From NCBI GenBank assembly GCA_022573715.1, contig JACZTL010000004.1:1-64000 (forward strand): a stretch of DNA of 64,000 nt. Direction: 5' to 3'. The stretch is from Bacteroidota bacterium. Lineage in GTDB: Bacteria; Bacteroidota; Ignavibacteria; Ignavibacteriales; Ignavibacteriaceae. Below are positions 27,010 through 37,035 of the stretch, piece after piece (within the stretch, counting starts at the first letter, position 1; the number at the start of each line of letters is the position of its first letter). The notes under the pieces were generated by a model. The model did not search any database and was not told the origin of the DNA. It saw only the letters and a list, made by a program, of their open reading frames with translations. A program made the position numbers and the translations under genes.

Positions 27010-27585
27010 TTAAGATACTCCCAAAAAATCATTTTGAATAAAATTACAAGAGTCAAATATATTTTGAGCAACAAAACTGGGCAAATTATTTTGTATTTTC
27101 AAGATATCTAAGGATTTTTTTCCGTTTCCAGTTTTTACTAAAATTGTTTTTAATCCAGCATTCTTGCCACAATCAATATCAGTTACCATATCACCAATAA
27201 AATATGATTTACTTAAATCAATATTATGTTCTACCGCTGCAACTTTAATTAACATTGGTGAAGGTTTGCGGCAACGGCATTCTTCCTCGCTGCTGAATTC
27301 AGGATGATAAGGACAATAATAAAAATCATCAATCTGAACATTAAATTTCTGTAACAATTCATTTATTTTATTGTTGATGTTTTTTACCATCTCATTAGTC
27401 AAAATTCCTCGTACAATTCCAGATTGATTTGAAATGACAATTAATTTAAAATTATATCTTTTTTTTAATATTGAAAGTCCTTCCCCTGCACCGGGTAGTA
27501 AAACTACTTTATTTGGTTCACCAAGATACCCAGGATCATCATTTATAGTTCCATCTCTATCGAGAAAAATTGCATTATTGGGCAT
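27010..27585 (-). CDS. gmhB: HAD-family D,D-heptose 1,7-bisphosphate phosphatase
   Basis: About 191 residues. The HAD nucleophile motif is 'FLDRDGTIND', the second motif 'IVISNQSGI' and the last 'FIGDMVTDIDCGKNAG'. A zinc-binding Cys/His insert, 'YYCPYHPE...CRCRKPSP', is specific to the GmhB/HisB-N group. The enzyme removes the C7 phosphate in ADP-heptose synthesis for lipopolysaccharide core. ATG at 27585 overlaps the glgA stop by one base (TGATG); a TTG one codon earlier is less likely. Confidence 0.9.
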   Translation of the reverse strand: MPNNAIFLDRDGTINDDPGYLGEPNKVVLLPGAGEGLSILKKRYNFKLIVISNQSGIVRGILTNEMVKNINNKINELLQKFNVQIDDFYYCPYHPEFSSEEECRCRKPSPMLIKVAAVEHNIDLSKSYFIGDMVTDIDCGKNAGLKTILVKTGNGKKSLDILKIQNNLPSFVAQNIFDSCNFIQNDFLGVS

Positions 27586-29078
27586 CAATTGCCATCAAGA
27601 ATTGTTTTATAAAGATCGATATATTTTTTTGCAGAAGATTTCCAGCTAAAATCACATTTCATTCCTGTTTTCATAATCTTCTGCCAAACTTTTTTATCCT
27701 TATAGATTTTAACTGCTCTTTTTATCTCTTTAAGCATTTCTTTATCGTCATATTTTTTAAACATAAAACCATTGCCTTCGCCTTTCTTCTCATCATATCT
27801 TATCACAGTATCTGCCAATCCTCCAGTTTCTCTTACAATAGGAACGGTTCCGTAAACCAAACTATACATTTGGTTTAAACCGCAAGGTTCATATTGAGAA
27901 GGCATCAAAAACATATCAGCACCACTCTCAATAATATGAGCTAATTCATCGTTAAAACCTAAATAACATGCAAATTTACCTGCATATTTTGAACTCATTT
28001 TATTAAAGAAGGTATGATATTTTTGATCACCGGTTCCAAGTAAAACCATTTGAATATTTAGTTTCATAATTTCCAGAAAAGCTTTTTTAATTAGGTCAAA
28101 ACCTTTGGAGTCATACATTCTGGCAATAATACCTATAATCGGAATTTCGTAATTAAGTTCAAAGTTAAATTTTTCAGCCAACACTTCTTTATTAATTCTC
28201 TTACCATCCAGATTTTTAATAGTATATTTTTTCTTTATATGTTTATCTTTTTCCGGATTCCATACTTTAATGTCAATTCCGTTAACAATTCCGTAAAGAT
28301 CATTTTTACGTTTAGCTAAAATATCTTTAAGCCCAGCACCAAGTTCATTGTCTGTCCTAATCTCTTCAGCATAAGTTTTACTAACTGTATTTATTACGTC
28401 TGCATAAAGTAGGCCGCTTTTCATTAAATTAACTTTTCCGTTTTTTAATATTCCGGATTCTGAATTTAATTTTTCATCTAAGCCGAAAGTTTTAAATTTA
28501 GATTTCTTAAACTCACCCTGATAAGCTAAATTGTGAATTGTAAACAAAGTTTTAATCTTTGTAAATAATACATCATCTTTATATATAGTTTTAAGATAAG
28601 CAGGTATTAGTGCAGTCTGCCAATCATTACAGTGAATTAAATCAGGTTCCCAGCCAAGTTTACTAATAAGCTCAAATACAGATTTTGAAAGTAATGTAAA
28701 TCTCTCGTCATTATCGGGATAATCATCACCTGTTAGCGGGTCTGTATATAAACTATTTCTACTTTTGTAGTAATCTTCGTTATCAAGAAAATATATCTGC
28801 ACTCTAACTCTTTGCCCGGGTAAGAAACAAGATTTTAATGAAAAAGTAACATCATTATCTCCAATTTTTACTTGCAGATCTTTTAATCTTACAACTTCAT
28901 GAATTTTATATTTTCTATCATCTACAGCACCATATTTTGGTACAACAATTCTAACTTCGTGCCCCAGTTCAGCTAACATTTGAGGAAGAGCTGAAGAAAC
29001 ATCCGCTAATCCCCCTGTTTTAACAAATGGAACAACTTCTGAAGTAACAAATAGAATTTTATATTTTTTTGCAGCCAT
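27585..29078 (-). CDS. glgA: Glycogen (starch) synthase, GT5
   Basis: 497 residues with the ADP-glucose-binding motif KTGGLADV at 20-27, 'HNLAYQG', and a C-terminal Rossmann domain with 'MPSQYEPCGLNQMYSLVYGT' carrying the catalytic Glu pair region. It extends alpha-1,4 glucans from ADP-glucose. It heads a five-gene minus-strand run; the promoter is in the 225-bp AT-rich divergent gap before the SPOR lipoprotein gene. Confidence 0.95.
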   Translation of the reverse strand: MAAKKYKILFVTSEVVPFVKTGGLADVSSALPQMLAELGHEVRIVVPKYGAVDDRKYKIHEVVRLKDLQVKIGDNDVTFSLKSCFLPGQRVRVQIYFLDNEDYYKSRNSLYTDPLTGDDYPDNDERFTLLSKSVFELISKLGWEPDLIHCNDWQTALIPAYLKTIYKDDVLFTKIKTLFTIHNLAYQGEFKKSKFKTFGLDEKLNSESGILKNGKVNLMKSGLLYADVINTVSKTYAEEIRTDNELGAGLKDILAKRKNDLYGIVNGIDIKVWNPEKDKHIKKKYTIKNLDGKRINKEVLAEKFNFELNYEIPIIGIIARMYDSKGFDLIKKAFLEIMKLNIQMVLLGTGDQKYHTFFNKMSSKYAGKFACYLGFNDELAHIIESGADMFLMPSQYEPCGLNQMYSLVYGTVPIVRETGGLADTVIRYDEKKGEGNGFMFKKYDDKEMLKEIKRAVKIYKDKKVWQKIMKTGMKCDFSWKSSAKKYIDLYKTILDGN

Positions 29079-29302
29079 AATTTTTCAAATATTTTTTTGT
29101 AGAATATCGAAATTTACAAAAAAATAGTCTCTTACTCAAAAATTTATTTGCTTTATATTTCACTTTGCTTATATTAATAATTTGTATTATCATTTTAGGG
29201 TTATAATTCCCTTCATATCTATTACTAATCAATTACTTTGACTCTTGTTAAGATTTCTTATATTTTTTGATTATATATCACTAAAAAAATTATATTTAAT
29301 TT

Positions 29303-29827
29303 ATGCGTAAAATTTTATTGACCTTTTTATTATTTTTAATACTTTCAATCATGCTAATTTCTTGCAGCTCTTCAACCGAAATAAGTAATAATGATAAAAC
29401 CGTTGAAAAAACAAATAAAAAAATAAGTATTAAAGAAATTAAAGAAGACTTCATTATTACTCCTTACAGGACAAAGATAAAAGTTAAACCTAATACAACC
29501 CAACCTTTACATCTTAATATTTGGTACGGTTACAATAATAATCTTTCTAATGACACTGATACTTCTAATGTTTTTGAAATGGTCAATGGTTTTAGAGTAC
29601 AAATTTTATCAACAGACAACCTTGAACAAGCAAGAAGAATTAAGAAAAGAGTTTTACAAAAAATAAATCAGAAACGTGTGCACATTTTATTTGACCCACC
29701 TTTTTATAAAGTACAGATCGGAGATTTTACTGTTCATTCATTAGCTGAAGATTTAAACTTAAAATTAAAGCAGTTAGGTTACAGTTATGCTAGAGTAGTC
29801 AGAGAAAAAATAAATCATTATCGCTAA
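29303..29827 (+). CDS. SPOR-domain lipoprotein
   Basis: 174 residues. Lipobox 'SIMLISC' (C about 22) and a C-terminal SPOR domain (about 95-170) with 'GFRVQILSTDNLEQARRIK' and 'FYKVQIGDF' strands, which binds glycan strands lacking stem peptides at division septa. The middle is low-complexity linker. It probably is a septal outer-membrane lipoprotein. hutI follows 18 bp later on the same strand, although function gives no link. Confidence 0.82.
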   Translation: MRKILLTFLLFLILSIMLISCSSSTEISNNDKTVEKTNKKISIKEIKEDFIITPYRTKIKVKPNTTQPLHLNIWYGYNNNLSNDTDTSNVFEMVNGFRVQILSTDNLEQARRIKKRVLQKINQKRVHILFDPPFYKVQIGDFTVHSLAEDLNLKLKQLGYSYARVVREKINHYR

Positions 29828-29845
29828 CATGAATATGAAATTCTA

Positions 29846-31096
29846 ATGCATTTGCTAATCTTAAATCCCTCACAAATAATTACTGTAAATACAAAAGGAA
29901 TCGGTTATAAAAGGGGAAATGATTTAAATAATATTGAGTCTATCAAAGACCATTCGATAGTAATAGAAAATGATTTAATAAAAGATTTTATTCCCAACAC
30001 TTCTGTTAAAAAAAATCAATTTGATGAAATTATTGATGCTGAAGATAATATTGTATTACCGGGATTAGTTGAATGCCACACACATCTAGTTTTTTCGGGT
30101 TCACGTGCAGATGAATTTAAACAAAAATTAGAAGGAGTTTCTTACGAAGATATTTCCAGAAGCGGTGGAGGAATAAACAAGACTGTTAACTCCGTAAGAG
30201 AAACGTCCTTCACAGAATTAGTTAATATTGCTTCTAAAAGAGTTCAACATTTTATTAAACAGGGCGTTACAACTTTAGAAGTTAAAAGCGGTTATGGACT
30301 TGATTTCAAAAATGAAATAAAGCTTCTAAAAGTAATCAATCAACTCAATGATAAATTTCCCATTGATATTCATTCAACATTTTTAGGTGCTCATACAATA
30401 CCAAAAGAATTTTCTTCTAATCGAAAAGAATATATAGAATTAATTGTTAATGAAATGCTTCCTGCTATAAACAAAGAAAAACTTGCAACCTCTTGCGATG
30501 CTTTTTGTGAATCTACAGCATTTGCAAAAGATGAAGTTGATTTGATTTTTAATAAGGCAAATGAATTGGGATTGAGATGCAAACTTCATACAGATCAATT
30601 TAACAGTATCGGCGGAATTGATACGGCTATAAAAAATAATGCACTTAGCGTTGATCACTTGGAAATAATATCCGACGACAATATTTCAAGACTTTCTAAT
30701 ATAGAAATGGTTTGTGTTATACTACCCGGAGTATCTTATTTTCTTAATCATAATTATGCACCGGTTAAAAAACTGGTTGATAAAAATGCGATAATAGCCT
30801 TGGCAACTGATTTTAATCCTGGTTCTTCCAATATTTCAAACATCAGTTTTATAATGAGTTTGGCGGCAATAAAATTGGGAATGAGCATAGAGCAGATAAT
30901 TTCCGCCTATACTATCAATTCTGCAAAAGCACTAAATTTAAGTGATAAAATAGGAAGCCTAGAAATAGAGAAGCAGGCTGATCTATCAATTTATAATACA
31001 AATGATTACGCGGATTTAATTTATCAAACAACAGAAAATTTAAACATAAAAACAATTAAAAAAGGTATAATTATTTTTGATAAAAACGGAGGATGA
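29846..31096 (+). CDS. hutI: Imidazolonepropionase
   Basis: 416 residues of the amidohydrolase superfamily. Metal ligands lie in 'VECHTHLVFSG' (HxH); 'SGGGINKTVNSVRETS' and 'LKSGYGLD'-type segments (VKSGYGLDFKNE) and 'ALATDFNPGSSN' are specific to HutI. It opens the imidazolone ring to N-formimino-glutamate, third step of histidine breakdown. It overlaps or abuts ftcD. HutH and HutU are not in the window. Confidence 0.95.
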   Translation: MHLLILNPSQIITVNTKGIGYKRGNDLNNIESIKDHSIVIENDLIKDFIPNTSVKKNQFDEIIDAEDNIVLPGLVECHTHLVFSGSRADEFKQKLEGVSYEDISRSGGGINKTVNSVRETSFTELVNIASKRVQHFIKQGVTTLEVKSGYGLDFKNEIKLLKVINQLNDKFPIDIHSTFLGAHTIPKEFSSNRKEYIELIVNEMLPAINKEKLATSCDAFCESTAFAKDEVDLIFNKANELGLRCKLHTDQFNSIGGIDTAIKNNALSVDHLEIISDDNISRLSNIEMVCVILPGVSYFLNHNYAPVKKLVDKNAIIALATDFNPGSSNISNISFIMSLAAIKLGMSIEQIISAYTINSAKALNLSDKIGSLEIEKQADLSIYNTNDYADLIYQTTENLNIKTIKKGIIIFDKNGG

Positions 31097-31098
31097 TT

Positions 31099-32121
31099 TT
31101 GAAAATTATTGAATGTGTCCCAAATTTTAGCGAGGGAAAAAAGGACGAAACTTTTGATGCTATAAAGAATTCAATAAACAAAACTGAAGGTGTTAAATTA
31201 TTAAACTTTGAACCGGATGCAGATTATAATAGAGTAGTTGTTACTTTAGCCGGAGGTGAAAACGGCATAATAGAAGGAGCTATAAATGCCTGTAAAGCAG
31301 CAGCAGAAAATATTGATATGCGTAACCATAAAGGAGAGCATCCCCGCCTTGGTGCAATAGATGTGGTACCATTTATCCCGGTTAAAAACGTTACAACGGA
31401 TGATTGTGTAAGAATTTCAGAAGAGTTCGGTAAGCGCATTGCTAAAGAATTAAATCTTCCCGTGTATTTATACGAAGCATCAGCAAGAAAACCTGAGAGA
31501 AGTAATCTTTCAAATATTCGTAAGGGTGAATACGAAGGGCTTGAAGAAAAATTGAAAGATGTACAATGGACACCGGATTTTGGTGAAGCTGTTTTTAATC
31601 CTAAGCTTGGTGCATTAGTTACAGGTGCAAGATTTTTCCTAATTGCTTACAATGTTAATATAAAATCAACCGATACAAAATATTCAAAAAAAATAGCAGA
31701 GGTTTTAAGAGAATCCGGCAAACCTAAAAAAGACGAAGAAAATAAAATTATTAAAGTGGATGGTAAAACTGTTCGCATTCCCGGAAGATTGAAAAATGTA
31801 AAAGGTATGGGTGTTGCTCTTGAGAAACATAATATAACCCAGGTTTCTATGAACTTAACAAACTACACTGTCACCCCTATGCACGTTGCATTTGAAGAAG
31901 TTAAAAGAGAGGCTGATAGACTTGGAGTTGAAGTTATGGGTAGTGAAATTGTCGGTTTGGTACCTTTGGATGCAATGATATTAGCCGGAAAATATTATTC
32001 CGAAAACGAATCGACAAAAGAAAATGAATTGGTAGATTTGGCAATTGAAAAGTTGGAACTTAACAGCATCACACCGTTTGAAAAGGATAAAAAAATTATT
32101 GAATATATGATAAAAGACTAA
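31099..32121 (+). CDS. ftcD: Glutamate formimidoyltransferase
   Basis: About 340 residues with the family N-terminus 'KIIECVPNFSEGKKDETF', 'HPRLGAIDVVPFIPV', and 'MNLTNY' with 'EIVGLVP'. It transfers the formimino group from formiminoglutamate to tetrahydrofolate. I place the start at TTG 31099: GGAGG at 31088-31092 is 6 nt upstream, and the family usually begins MKKIIECVPN. The ATG at 31093 abuts the Shine-Dalgarno and is less likely. It is the transferase half only; the cyclodeaminase is the separate next gene. Confidence 0.93.
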   Translation: MKIIECVPNFSEGKKDETFDAIKNSINKTEGVKLLNFEPDADYNRVVVTLAGGENGIIEGAINACKAAAENIDMRNHKGEHPRLGAIDVVPFIPVKNVTTDDCVRISEEFGKRIAKELNLPVYLYEASARKPERSNLSNIRKGEYEGLEEKLKDVQWTPDFGEAVFNPKLGALVTGARFFLIAYNVNIKSTDTKYSKKIAEVLRESGKPKKDEENKIIKVDGKTVRIPGRLKNVKGMGVALEKHNITQVSMNLTNYTVTPMHVAFEEVKREADRLGVEVMGSEIVGLVPLDAMILAGKYYSENESTKENELVDLAIEKLELNSITPFEKDKKIIEYMIKD

Positions 32122-32196
32122 AATATTTTGGATTTTGAAATTTGGAATTTTAATTACATTAGATAAAAAATAATTTATAATTAAAAAGAAGGTATT

Positions 32197-32826
32197 ATGG
32201 ATTACTCTATGACACTAAATGATTATCTTGAAAGTTTATCATCAAAAGCTCCTACTCCAGGCGGAGGAAATGTTTCTGCATTCTGCGGAGTATTAGCAGC
32301 AAGTTTGGCAATAATGGTCTGCAATCTTACAATTGGAAGAAAGAAATATGCTGATGTTGAATCAGAGATGATAGAAATAAAAAATGATTTAGAAAATCTT
32401 AAAAATAGATTCTCCGAATTGGCAGATGAAGACAACAAGGCATTTGAAAAGGTAATGGAAACATTTAAATTGCCAAAAGAAACTGACGAAGAAAAACTGG
32501 AAAAAGCTGCAAAAATAGACGAAGCTACTCTTGGTGCAGCAGAAGTTCCCTCAGAGGTTGTAAATGTATGCAAACAAATACTTCCAAAAATTAGAACCAT
32601 TGTTATTAAAGGAAATCAAAATTCACTTTCAGATACAGGCGTTGCTGCTTCCCTAGTAAACACAGCGGCAGAAGGTGCGTTCTTAAATGTTTTGATTAAT
32701 TGCACTGCCTTATCTAACCAGACTTTAGGTAATGAATTTTTGAAAAGGACAGAAATAATTTATGAGGAAGTAAAAAACTCTTATATTGAAATAATTGAAC
32801 TTGTTAATAATAAATTAAGAAGTTAA
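32197..32826 (+). CDS. Cyclodeaminase/cyclohydrolase (formiminotetrahydrofolate cyclodeaminase)
   Basis: 209 residues, all helical, with the family motif 'SSKAPTPGGGNVSAFCGVLAASLA' at the start and 'DTGVAASLVNTAAEGAF' later. It converts 5-formimino-THF to 5,10-methenyl-THF with ammonia release, matching the neighbour ftcD. AGAAGG precedes the ATG. The 75-bp gap after ftcD is AT-rich with no terminator seen, so hutI-ftcD-cyclodeaminase probably is one operon. Confidence 0.92.
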   Translation: MDYSMTLNDYLESLSSKAPTPGGGNVSAFCGVLAASLAIMVCNLTIGRKKYADVESEMIEIKNDLENLKNRFSELADEDNKAFEKVMETFKLPKETDEEKLEKAAKIDEATLGAAEVPSEVVNVCKQILPKIRTIVIKGNQNSLSDTGVAASLVNTAAEGAFLNVLINCTALSNQTLGNEFLKRTEIIYEEVKNSYIEIIELVNNKLRS

Positions 32827-32858
32827 GCCTTCTATTTAAGGACGCAAAGCAATACTCC

Positions 32859-34565
32859 CTAATTTATTTTATTTTCAAAATCAAAGATCAAATCTGTTTG
32901 CATCCATCTTGGTTTTAATTCTAATGTAGATTTTAGATATGAAAATTTTTCACCCGGTTTAAAAGGTACGGCAGTGCCAAAACTATACTTCCCGTTTTTA
33001 TCTGAATCTATAAAACACCAAAGTTTATAGCTTCCCGAAACGACCCTATTAATAATAAATTTTCTGTCTTTTCTTAAAAGTTGTTTATAAATCTTTTTGC
33101 TTTTATCTAATCCGATTAAAATAATATAAACAGGATCATCTGTATTTAGATTTTTTAATTCGCCGGAAACACCGGAAAAATTTAGCCCATTAATTGTTGT
33201 AAAATTATACACATAATTTGAGTCAGCAGATGTACGGTTTTTGTTTCTAATCTTTGAAAGATCAATTATTATTTTATAATTTTTTACAGGTAATAAATCA
33301 ATGTTAGCTTTAATTGAAAACGAAGCATTATCAAAAAAAATTGTGCTGAATGCAATATTATTGCTGTTAGCATCCGTAAAATCTATTCCGGATTTAGCAG
33401 TTGATGTATCAAAATAATCAGAAAAATAAAATTCAAACTTTTGTCCGACGTAATCTGCTTCACTATTCCCCAATGGTGGAAAAGTATTAATCAAACCTGG
33501 TTTTGAAGTATCTTCTCTATTGCTATAGAGCAATCTTACAAAATCTTTTTTAGTTGTATTACCTTGCACATCTTTTAAATTTGAGGTATGTAAAAATAAG
33601 TTTGAATTATCAACTAATTGGTTATCATTAATCAATACTATCTGATTTTTTTTAGGGTACTTCCTATAAATGTTTCTAAAATAGTATGTCTTATTTTGTG
33701 TAGAATCTATAATAGAAAAGTTCTTCAATTTAATAGAAGACTGGGCTAAATCTTCACTAAAATTTATAAGAACATGCTTACTATCCGTCATGATTGCCTT
33801 CATTATTCTTGGCGGGAAGGAATCATTCATTGACAATTTGAAATTTATATTTTTGACAGTAGTATCATTTTTTATAAAGATAACATCTTCATTACTTATC
33901 CCAATTTCATCCTGTTTTGGTTGGAACAAAAAATCTTTGAACTTATCCCGAACAGCAAATACTCTGAATTTACCAGCTGATAAACCATCAAGTTTATATG
34001 AACCGTTTTTCCCGGATTGTGTTATATAGGTTGGTTTAATTTTATGGGGGTCCAAAGTATCGGCATTTATTTTATAGGCATAAATCATTACACCTGAAGG
34101 ATTATTGTCAAAAACTTTTCCTATGATTGATCTTTTATCTATCTCATTACCGGTAGAAAATGTTAACGAAAAAGATTGAGCCATTTTGTTTCGATTATTA
34201 ACATCAGCAACATCAGTCCCTATAGTAACTACATAAGTCGTATTAGCTTTTAAAGTATTAGGGAATTCAATAGTAACATTTGTACCGCTCCAATTGTATT
34301 TCAACTCTCCTTCAATTTGAGGTGAAATAAAAACCGCTTCTTTGAAAGACCTTTTGTCAACATATTCAGAAAAGTCAAAGCTGATATGATCATCTAAAAA
34401 ATTAATTGTTCCATTTGGCGGATAGAATTCTTCAATTTCTGGAGGTATTTTATCTACCTCTCCCCCTTCCGGCGGCAACTGGTTTGCACAACCTGATAAA
34501 AACAAAAAAGATAAAAAAATTATTATGATTTCTGTTTTGAATTTTTCTTTTGCTGTCTTACCCAT
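32859..34565 (-). CDS. Ig-like (Big_5) domain lipoprotein
   Basis: 568 residues. Lipobox 'FLFLSGC' is followed by 'ANQLPPEGGEVDKIPPEI', then a bacterial Ig-like domain ('FYPPNGTINFLDDHISFDFSEYVDKRSF', 'NTTYVVTIGTDV') and further beta domains including a carboxypeptidase-regulatory-like part ('NGSYKLDGLSAGKFRVFAVRD'). This architecture is common as a lipoprotein in Bacteroidota; function is unknown. Its start overlaps the mltG end by 43 nt, and it is the last gene of the housekeeping run. Confidence 0.8.
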   Translation of the reverse strand: MGKTAKEKFKTEIIIIFLSFLFLSGCANQLPPEGGEVDKIPPEIEEFYPPNGTINFLDDHISFDFSEYVDKRSFKEAVFISPQIEGELKYNWSGTNVTIEFPNTLKANTTYVVTIGTDVADVNNRNKMAQSFSLTFSTGNEIDKRSIIGKVFDNNPSGVMIYAYKINADTLDPHKIKPTYITQSGKNGSYKLDGLSAGKFRVFAVRDKFKDFLFQPKQDEIGISNEDVIFIKNDTTVKNINFKLSMNDSFPPRIMKAIMTDSKHVLINFSEDLAQSSIKLKNFSIIDSTQNKTYYFRNIYRKYPKKNQIVLINDNQLVDNSNLFLHTSNLKDVQGNTTKKDFVRLLYSNREDTSKPGLINTFPPLGNSEADYVGQKFEFYFSDYFDTSTAKSGIDFTDANSNNIAFSTIFFDNASFSIKANIDLLPVKNYKIIIDLSKIRNKNRTSADSNYVYNFTTINGLNFSGVSGELKNLNTDDPVYIILIGLDKSKKIYKQLLRKDRKFIINRVVSGSYKLWCFIDSDKNGKYSFGTAVPFKPGEKFSYLKSTLELKPRWMQTDLIFDFENKIN

Positions 34566-35617
34566 CTTCTAAACTTTTTTACATTTCTTAAATGCTGATT
34601 GTAATTTCTTGAAAAATTATGTCCGCCTTCTCCGTTTGCAACAAAATAAAGGAAACGTGTTTTAGCAGGATATAAAACTGCTAATATAGCTGCTTTACCT
34701 GGATTGTTTATCGGACCTGGTGGCAAGCCGGTATATTTATATGTATTATAAGGTGAATCAATTCTTAAATCATCATATAATAATCTCTTCCAGCCATTTG
34801 TTTGCAAATATTGTATTGTGGGGTCTGCTTGAAGTTTCATACCGATTCTGAGTCTATTCAAATACACACTGGCAATAGTCGACATTTCATCTTTGTAATT
34901 TGTTTCCCCCTTTACAATTGATGCTAAAGTAACAACCTGTTCAAATGAATATTTTGATTTTTTAGTCTGCTCCCAAAGTGAATCAGACATAAACTCTTGA
35001 AATGATTTATACAGTTTTTTTATCACTTCTCTGGCTGTGCTCCGGTCATAAAATTCGTATTGTCCCGGCATTAGAAAACCTTCAAGTGAATTTCTCCGTA
35101 ATCCCAAACTTCGGATAAAATGTTCATCATAACTTAAATTTACAAATGATGTAGTGTCCATAAGTATTTTGTTTTTAAGAACATATGCCATCCATTTAAC
35201 TGATAACCCATCCCTTATATTAACTTGTCTTAAAAAATCTGCTTTTCCTTTTGTAAAAAGATCTACCAAATCTAAATAGCTCAATCCATTTGGAATATGA
35301 TATCTTGCTGCTCTTAATTTGTTCTGTGCTCCATAAATATAACATGCTAAAAACATATTTTTTTTGCTCGGAACTACCCCAACATCATATAACCTATTAA
35401 TAATACTATTTAAGAGTTCTCCTTTATGAATTTCAAATTTAACAGGAGAGGACTTATCGTAATAATTAGGAGTAAAAAGAATAAGATATAGACTCATCCA
35501 AACGATTAAAAAGATACTTGCAATAAGTGCTACTTCTTTTTTGTTTACTACAGAAATTAACTTTTCTAATATTCTATTTATCCTTTCTATATTCAATTTA
35601 ATTTTCCTCAATATCAT
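34523..35617 (-). CDS. mltG: Endolytic murein transglycosylase MltG (YceG)
   Basis: 364 residues. One membrane helix (about 31-52), a LysM-like segment, then the YceG domain with 'LASIVKGETN', the usual place of the catalytic Glu, and 'YLNRLRIGMKLQADPTIQY' and 'TGLPPGPINNPGKAAI'. It cuts nascent glycan strands and sets their length in peptidoglycan synthesis. Its start overlaps the chorismate mutase gene by 20 nt. Confidence 0.93.
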   Translation of the reverse strand: MILRKIKLNIERINRILEKLISVVNKKEVALIASIFLIVWMSLYLILFTPNYYDKSSPVKFEIHKGELLNSIINRLYDVGVVPSKKNMFLACYIYGAQNKLRAARYHIPNGLSYLDLVDLFTKGKADFLRQVNIRDGLSVKWMAYVLKNKILMDTTSFVNLSYDEHFIRSLGLRRNSLEGFLMPGQYEFYDRSTAREVIKKLYKSFQEFMSDSLWEQTKKSKYSFEQVVTLASIVKGETNYKDEMSTIASVYLNRLRIGMKLQADPTIQYLQTNGWKRLLYDDLRIDSPYNTYKYTGLPPGPINNPGKAAILAVLYPAKTRFLYFVANGEGGHNFSRNYNQHLRNVKKFRRWVRQQKKNSKQKS

Positions 35618-35936
35618 TCTTTTGGATTGCTCTTGATTCGTCTAATATCCTTTCATAGATACGCTGTAAAGCTGAAGTTGTAAGCGGTATTTTTGCAAAT
35701 TTATTTATCTTTTTACTAATTTCTCTTTCTCTTTCGGGACTGTATGTTGGCATTTTTAAAGCACGTTTAACACGACCTATCATCACAGAAAAGTATGTTC
35801 TTTTGTTTAATAATTTCGCTAATTTTTCATCCAAAGAATCCATCTTATTTCTTAACTTAGAAAGAAGGATTTCTTTTTCATCTTTGTTTAATTCGTTTAA
35901 TTCATCAAACAATAATTTATAATCTTTATCATTCAT
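35598..35936 (-). CDS. Chorismate mutase, AroQ type
   Basis: 112 residues. A helical AroQ domain: 'LRNKMDSLDEKLAKLLNKRTYFSVMIGRVKRAL' with 'YSPEREREISKKI' and a final helix 'LQRIYERILDESR'. It rearranges chorismate to prephenate. It lies near pheA (prephenate dehydratase, 2 kb away in the same run), so Phe synthesis uses separate proteins here rather than the fused P-protein. Confidence 0.85.
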   Translation of the reverse strand: MNDKDYKLLFDELNELNKDEKEILLSKLRNKMDSLDEKLAKLLNKRTYFSVMIGRVKRALKMPTYSPEREREISKKINKFAKIPLTTSALQRIYERILDESRAIQKNDIEEN

Positions 35937-36018
35937 TTAATCTAAATTAGAATTAGCAGAAAAGGTTAAAACTATTCCTTACAATTTTATTTTTTTTTAT
36001 TACAAGATAATACAATAA

Positions 36019-37035
36019 TTAAAAATTAAAACCATCTTTTGAAAGATGCGGATAGGGTTTACTTGATAAATCAAATCTTTTTCCCTCATTAAATATTGTC
36101 ATTCCTCTAAACGCAATCATTGCAGCATTATCACCACAATATTCTAATTTTGGAATAATTGATCTTTTACCGTACTTATTACCCAAACTTACTATTGAAT
36201 CCCTTAAACTTTTATTAGCTGCTACTCCTCCGACTAATGAAATAGAATGAACATTAAATTCCTTCAAAGCTTTTTCAGTATTTTGTACCAAAGCGCCAAT
36301 CACAGCATTCTGAAATGCAAAAGCAATATCATTTTTCAATTTTGAATTTAATTGTTTATCGTCAACACTATTTTTTTGAATATATCTTAAAACTGAAGTC
36401 TTAACTCCGCTGAATGAAAAATCATAAGGTTGCTTTAAATCTGCAATCGGAAATTTTATATCAGTACCTTTTGACTTTGAGGCAAGTTCTTGAATTTTCG
36501 GTCCGCCCGGATATTGAAGTTGCAGCATTTTTGCAACCTTGTCAAAAGCTTCACCGGCAGCATCATCAATTGTAGAACCGAGTTGTATAATTTCAGTAAA
36601 GCTTTTAACAAGCAAAAGTAACGTATGTCCGCCGGAAACAACAAGGGTTAAGAAAGGAAATTCAGGTTTTTCATTCATTAAAAAACCGGAAAAAATATGT
36701 CCTTCAATATGATTAACAGGGACAAATGGTTTATCAAGAGAAAATGCCAAACCTTTTGCAAATGTAAAACCAACAAGCAAAGCTCCAATTAAACCTGGGC
36801 CTGCTGTTGCACAGATTAAATCAATATCTTTCAATTCTAAATTGGATTTTATTAATGCTTGTTTTACTAAGGGTATTATTATTTGTAAATGAGCGCGACT
36901 TGATAGTTCAGGTACAACTCCTCCATATTCTTTATGAAAATCTTGAGAAGAAATTAAATTGGAAAGTAATTCATGGCCAGATAGTATTGCTACTGAAGTT
37001 TCGTCACAGGAGCTTTCAATTCCTAATACATTCAT
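36019..37035 (-). CDS. tsaD: tRNA N6-adenosine threonylcarbamoyltransferase TsaD
   Basis: 338 residues of the ASKHA fold with metal ligands H109 and H113 in 'VNHIEGHIFS', start 'NVLGIESSCDETSVAI', and 'SLVGGVAANKSLR' and 'YCGDNAAMIA' near the end. It makes t6A37 in ANN-decoding tRNAs with TsaB/C/E. Start overlaps the stop of the upstream proline dehydrogenase gene by one base. Confidence 0.97.
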   Translation of the reverse strand: MNVLGIESSCDETSVAILSGHELLSNLISSQDFHKEYGGVVPELSSRAHLQIIIPLVKQALIKSNLELKDIDLICATAGPGLIGALLVGFTFAKGLAFSLDKPFVPVNHIEGHIFSGFLMNEKPEFPFLTLVVSGGHTLLLLVKSFTEIIQLGSTIDDAAGEAFDKVAKMLQLQYPGGPKIQELASKSKGTDIKFPIADLKQPYDFSFSGVKTSVLRYIQKNSVDDKQLNSKLKNDIAFAFQNAVIGALVQNTEKALKEFNVHSISLVGGVAANKSLRDSIVSLGNKYGKRSIIPKLEYCGDNAAMIAFRGMTIFNEGKRFDLSSKPYPHLSKDGFNF

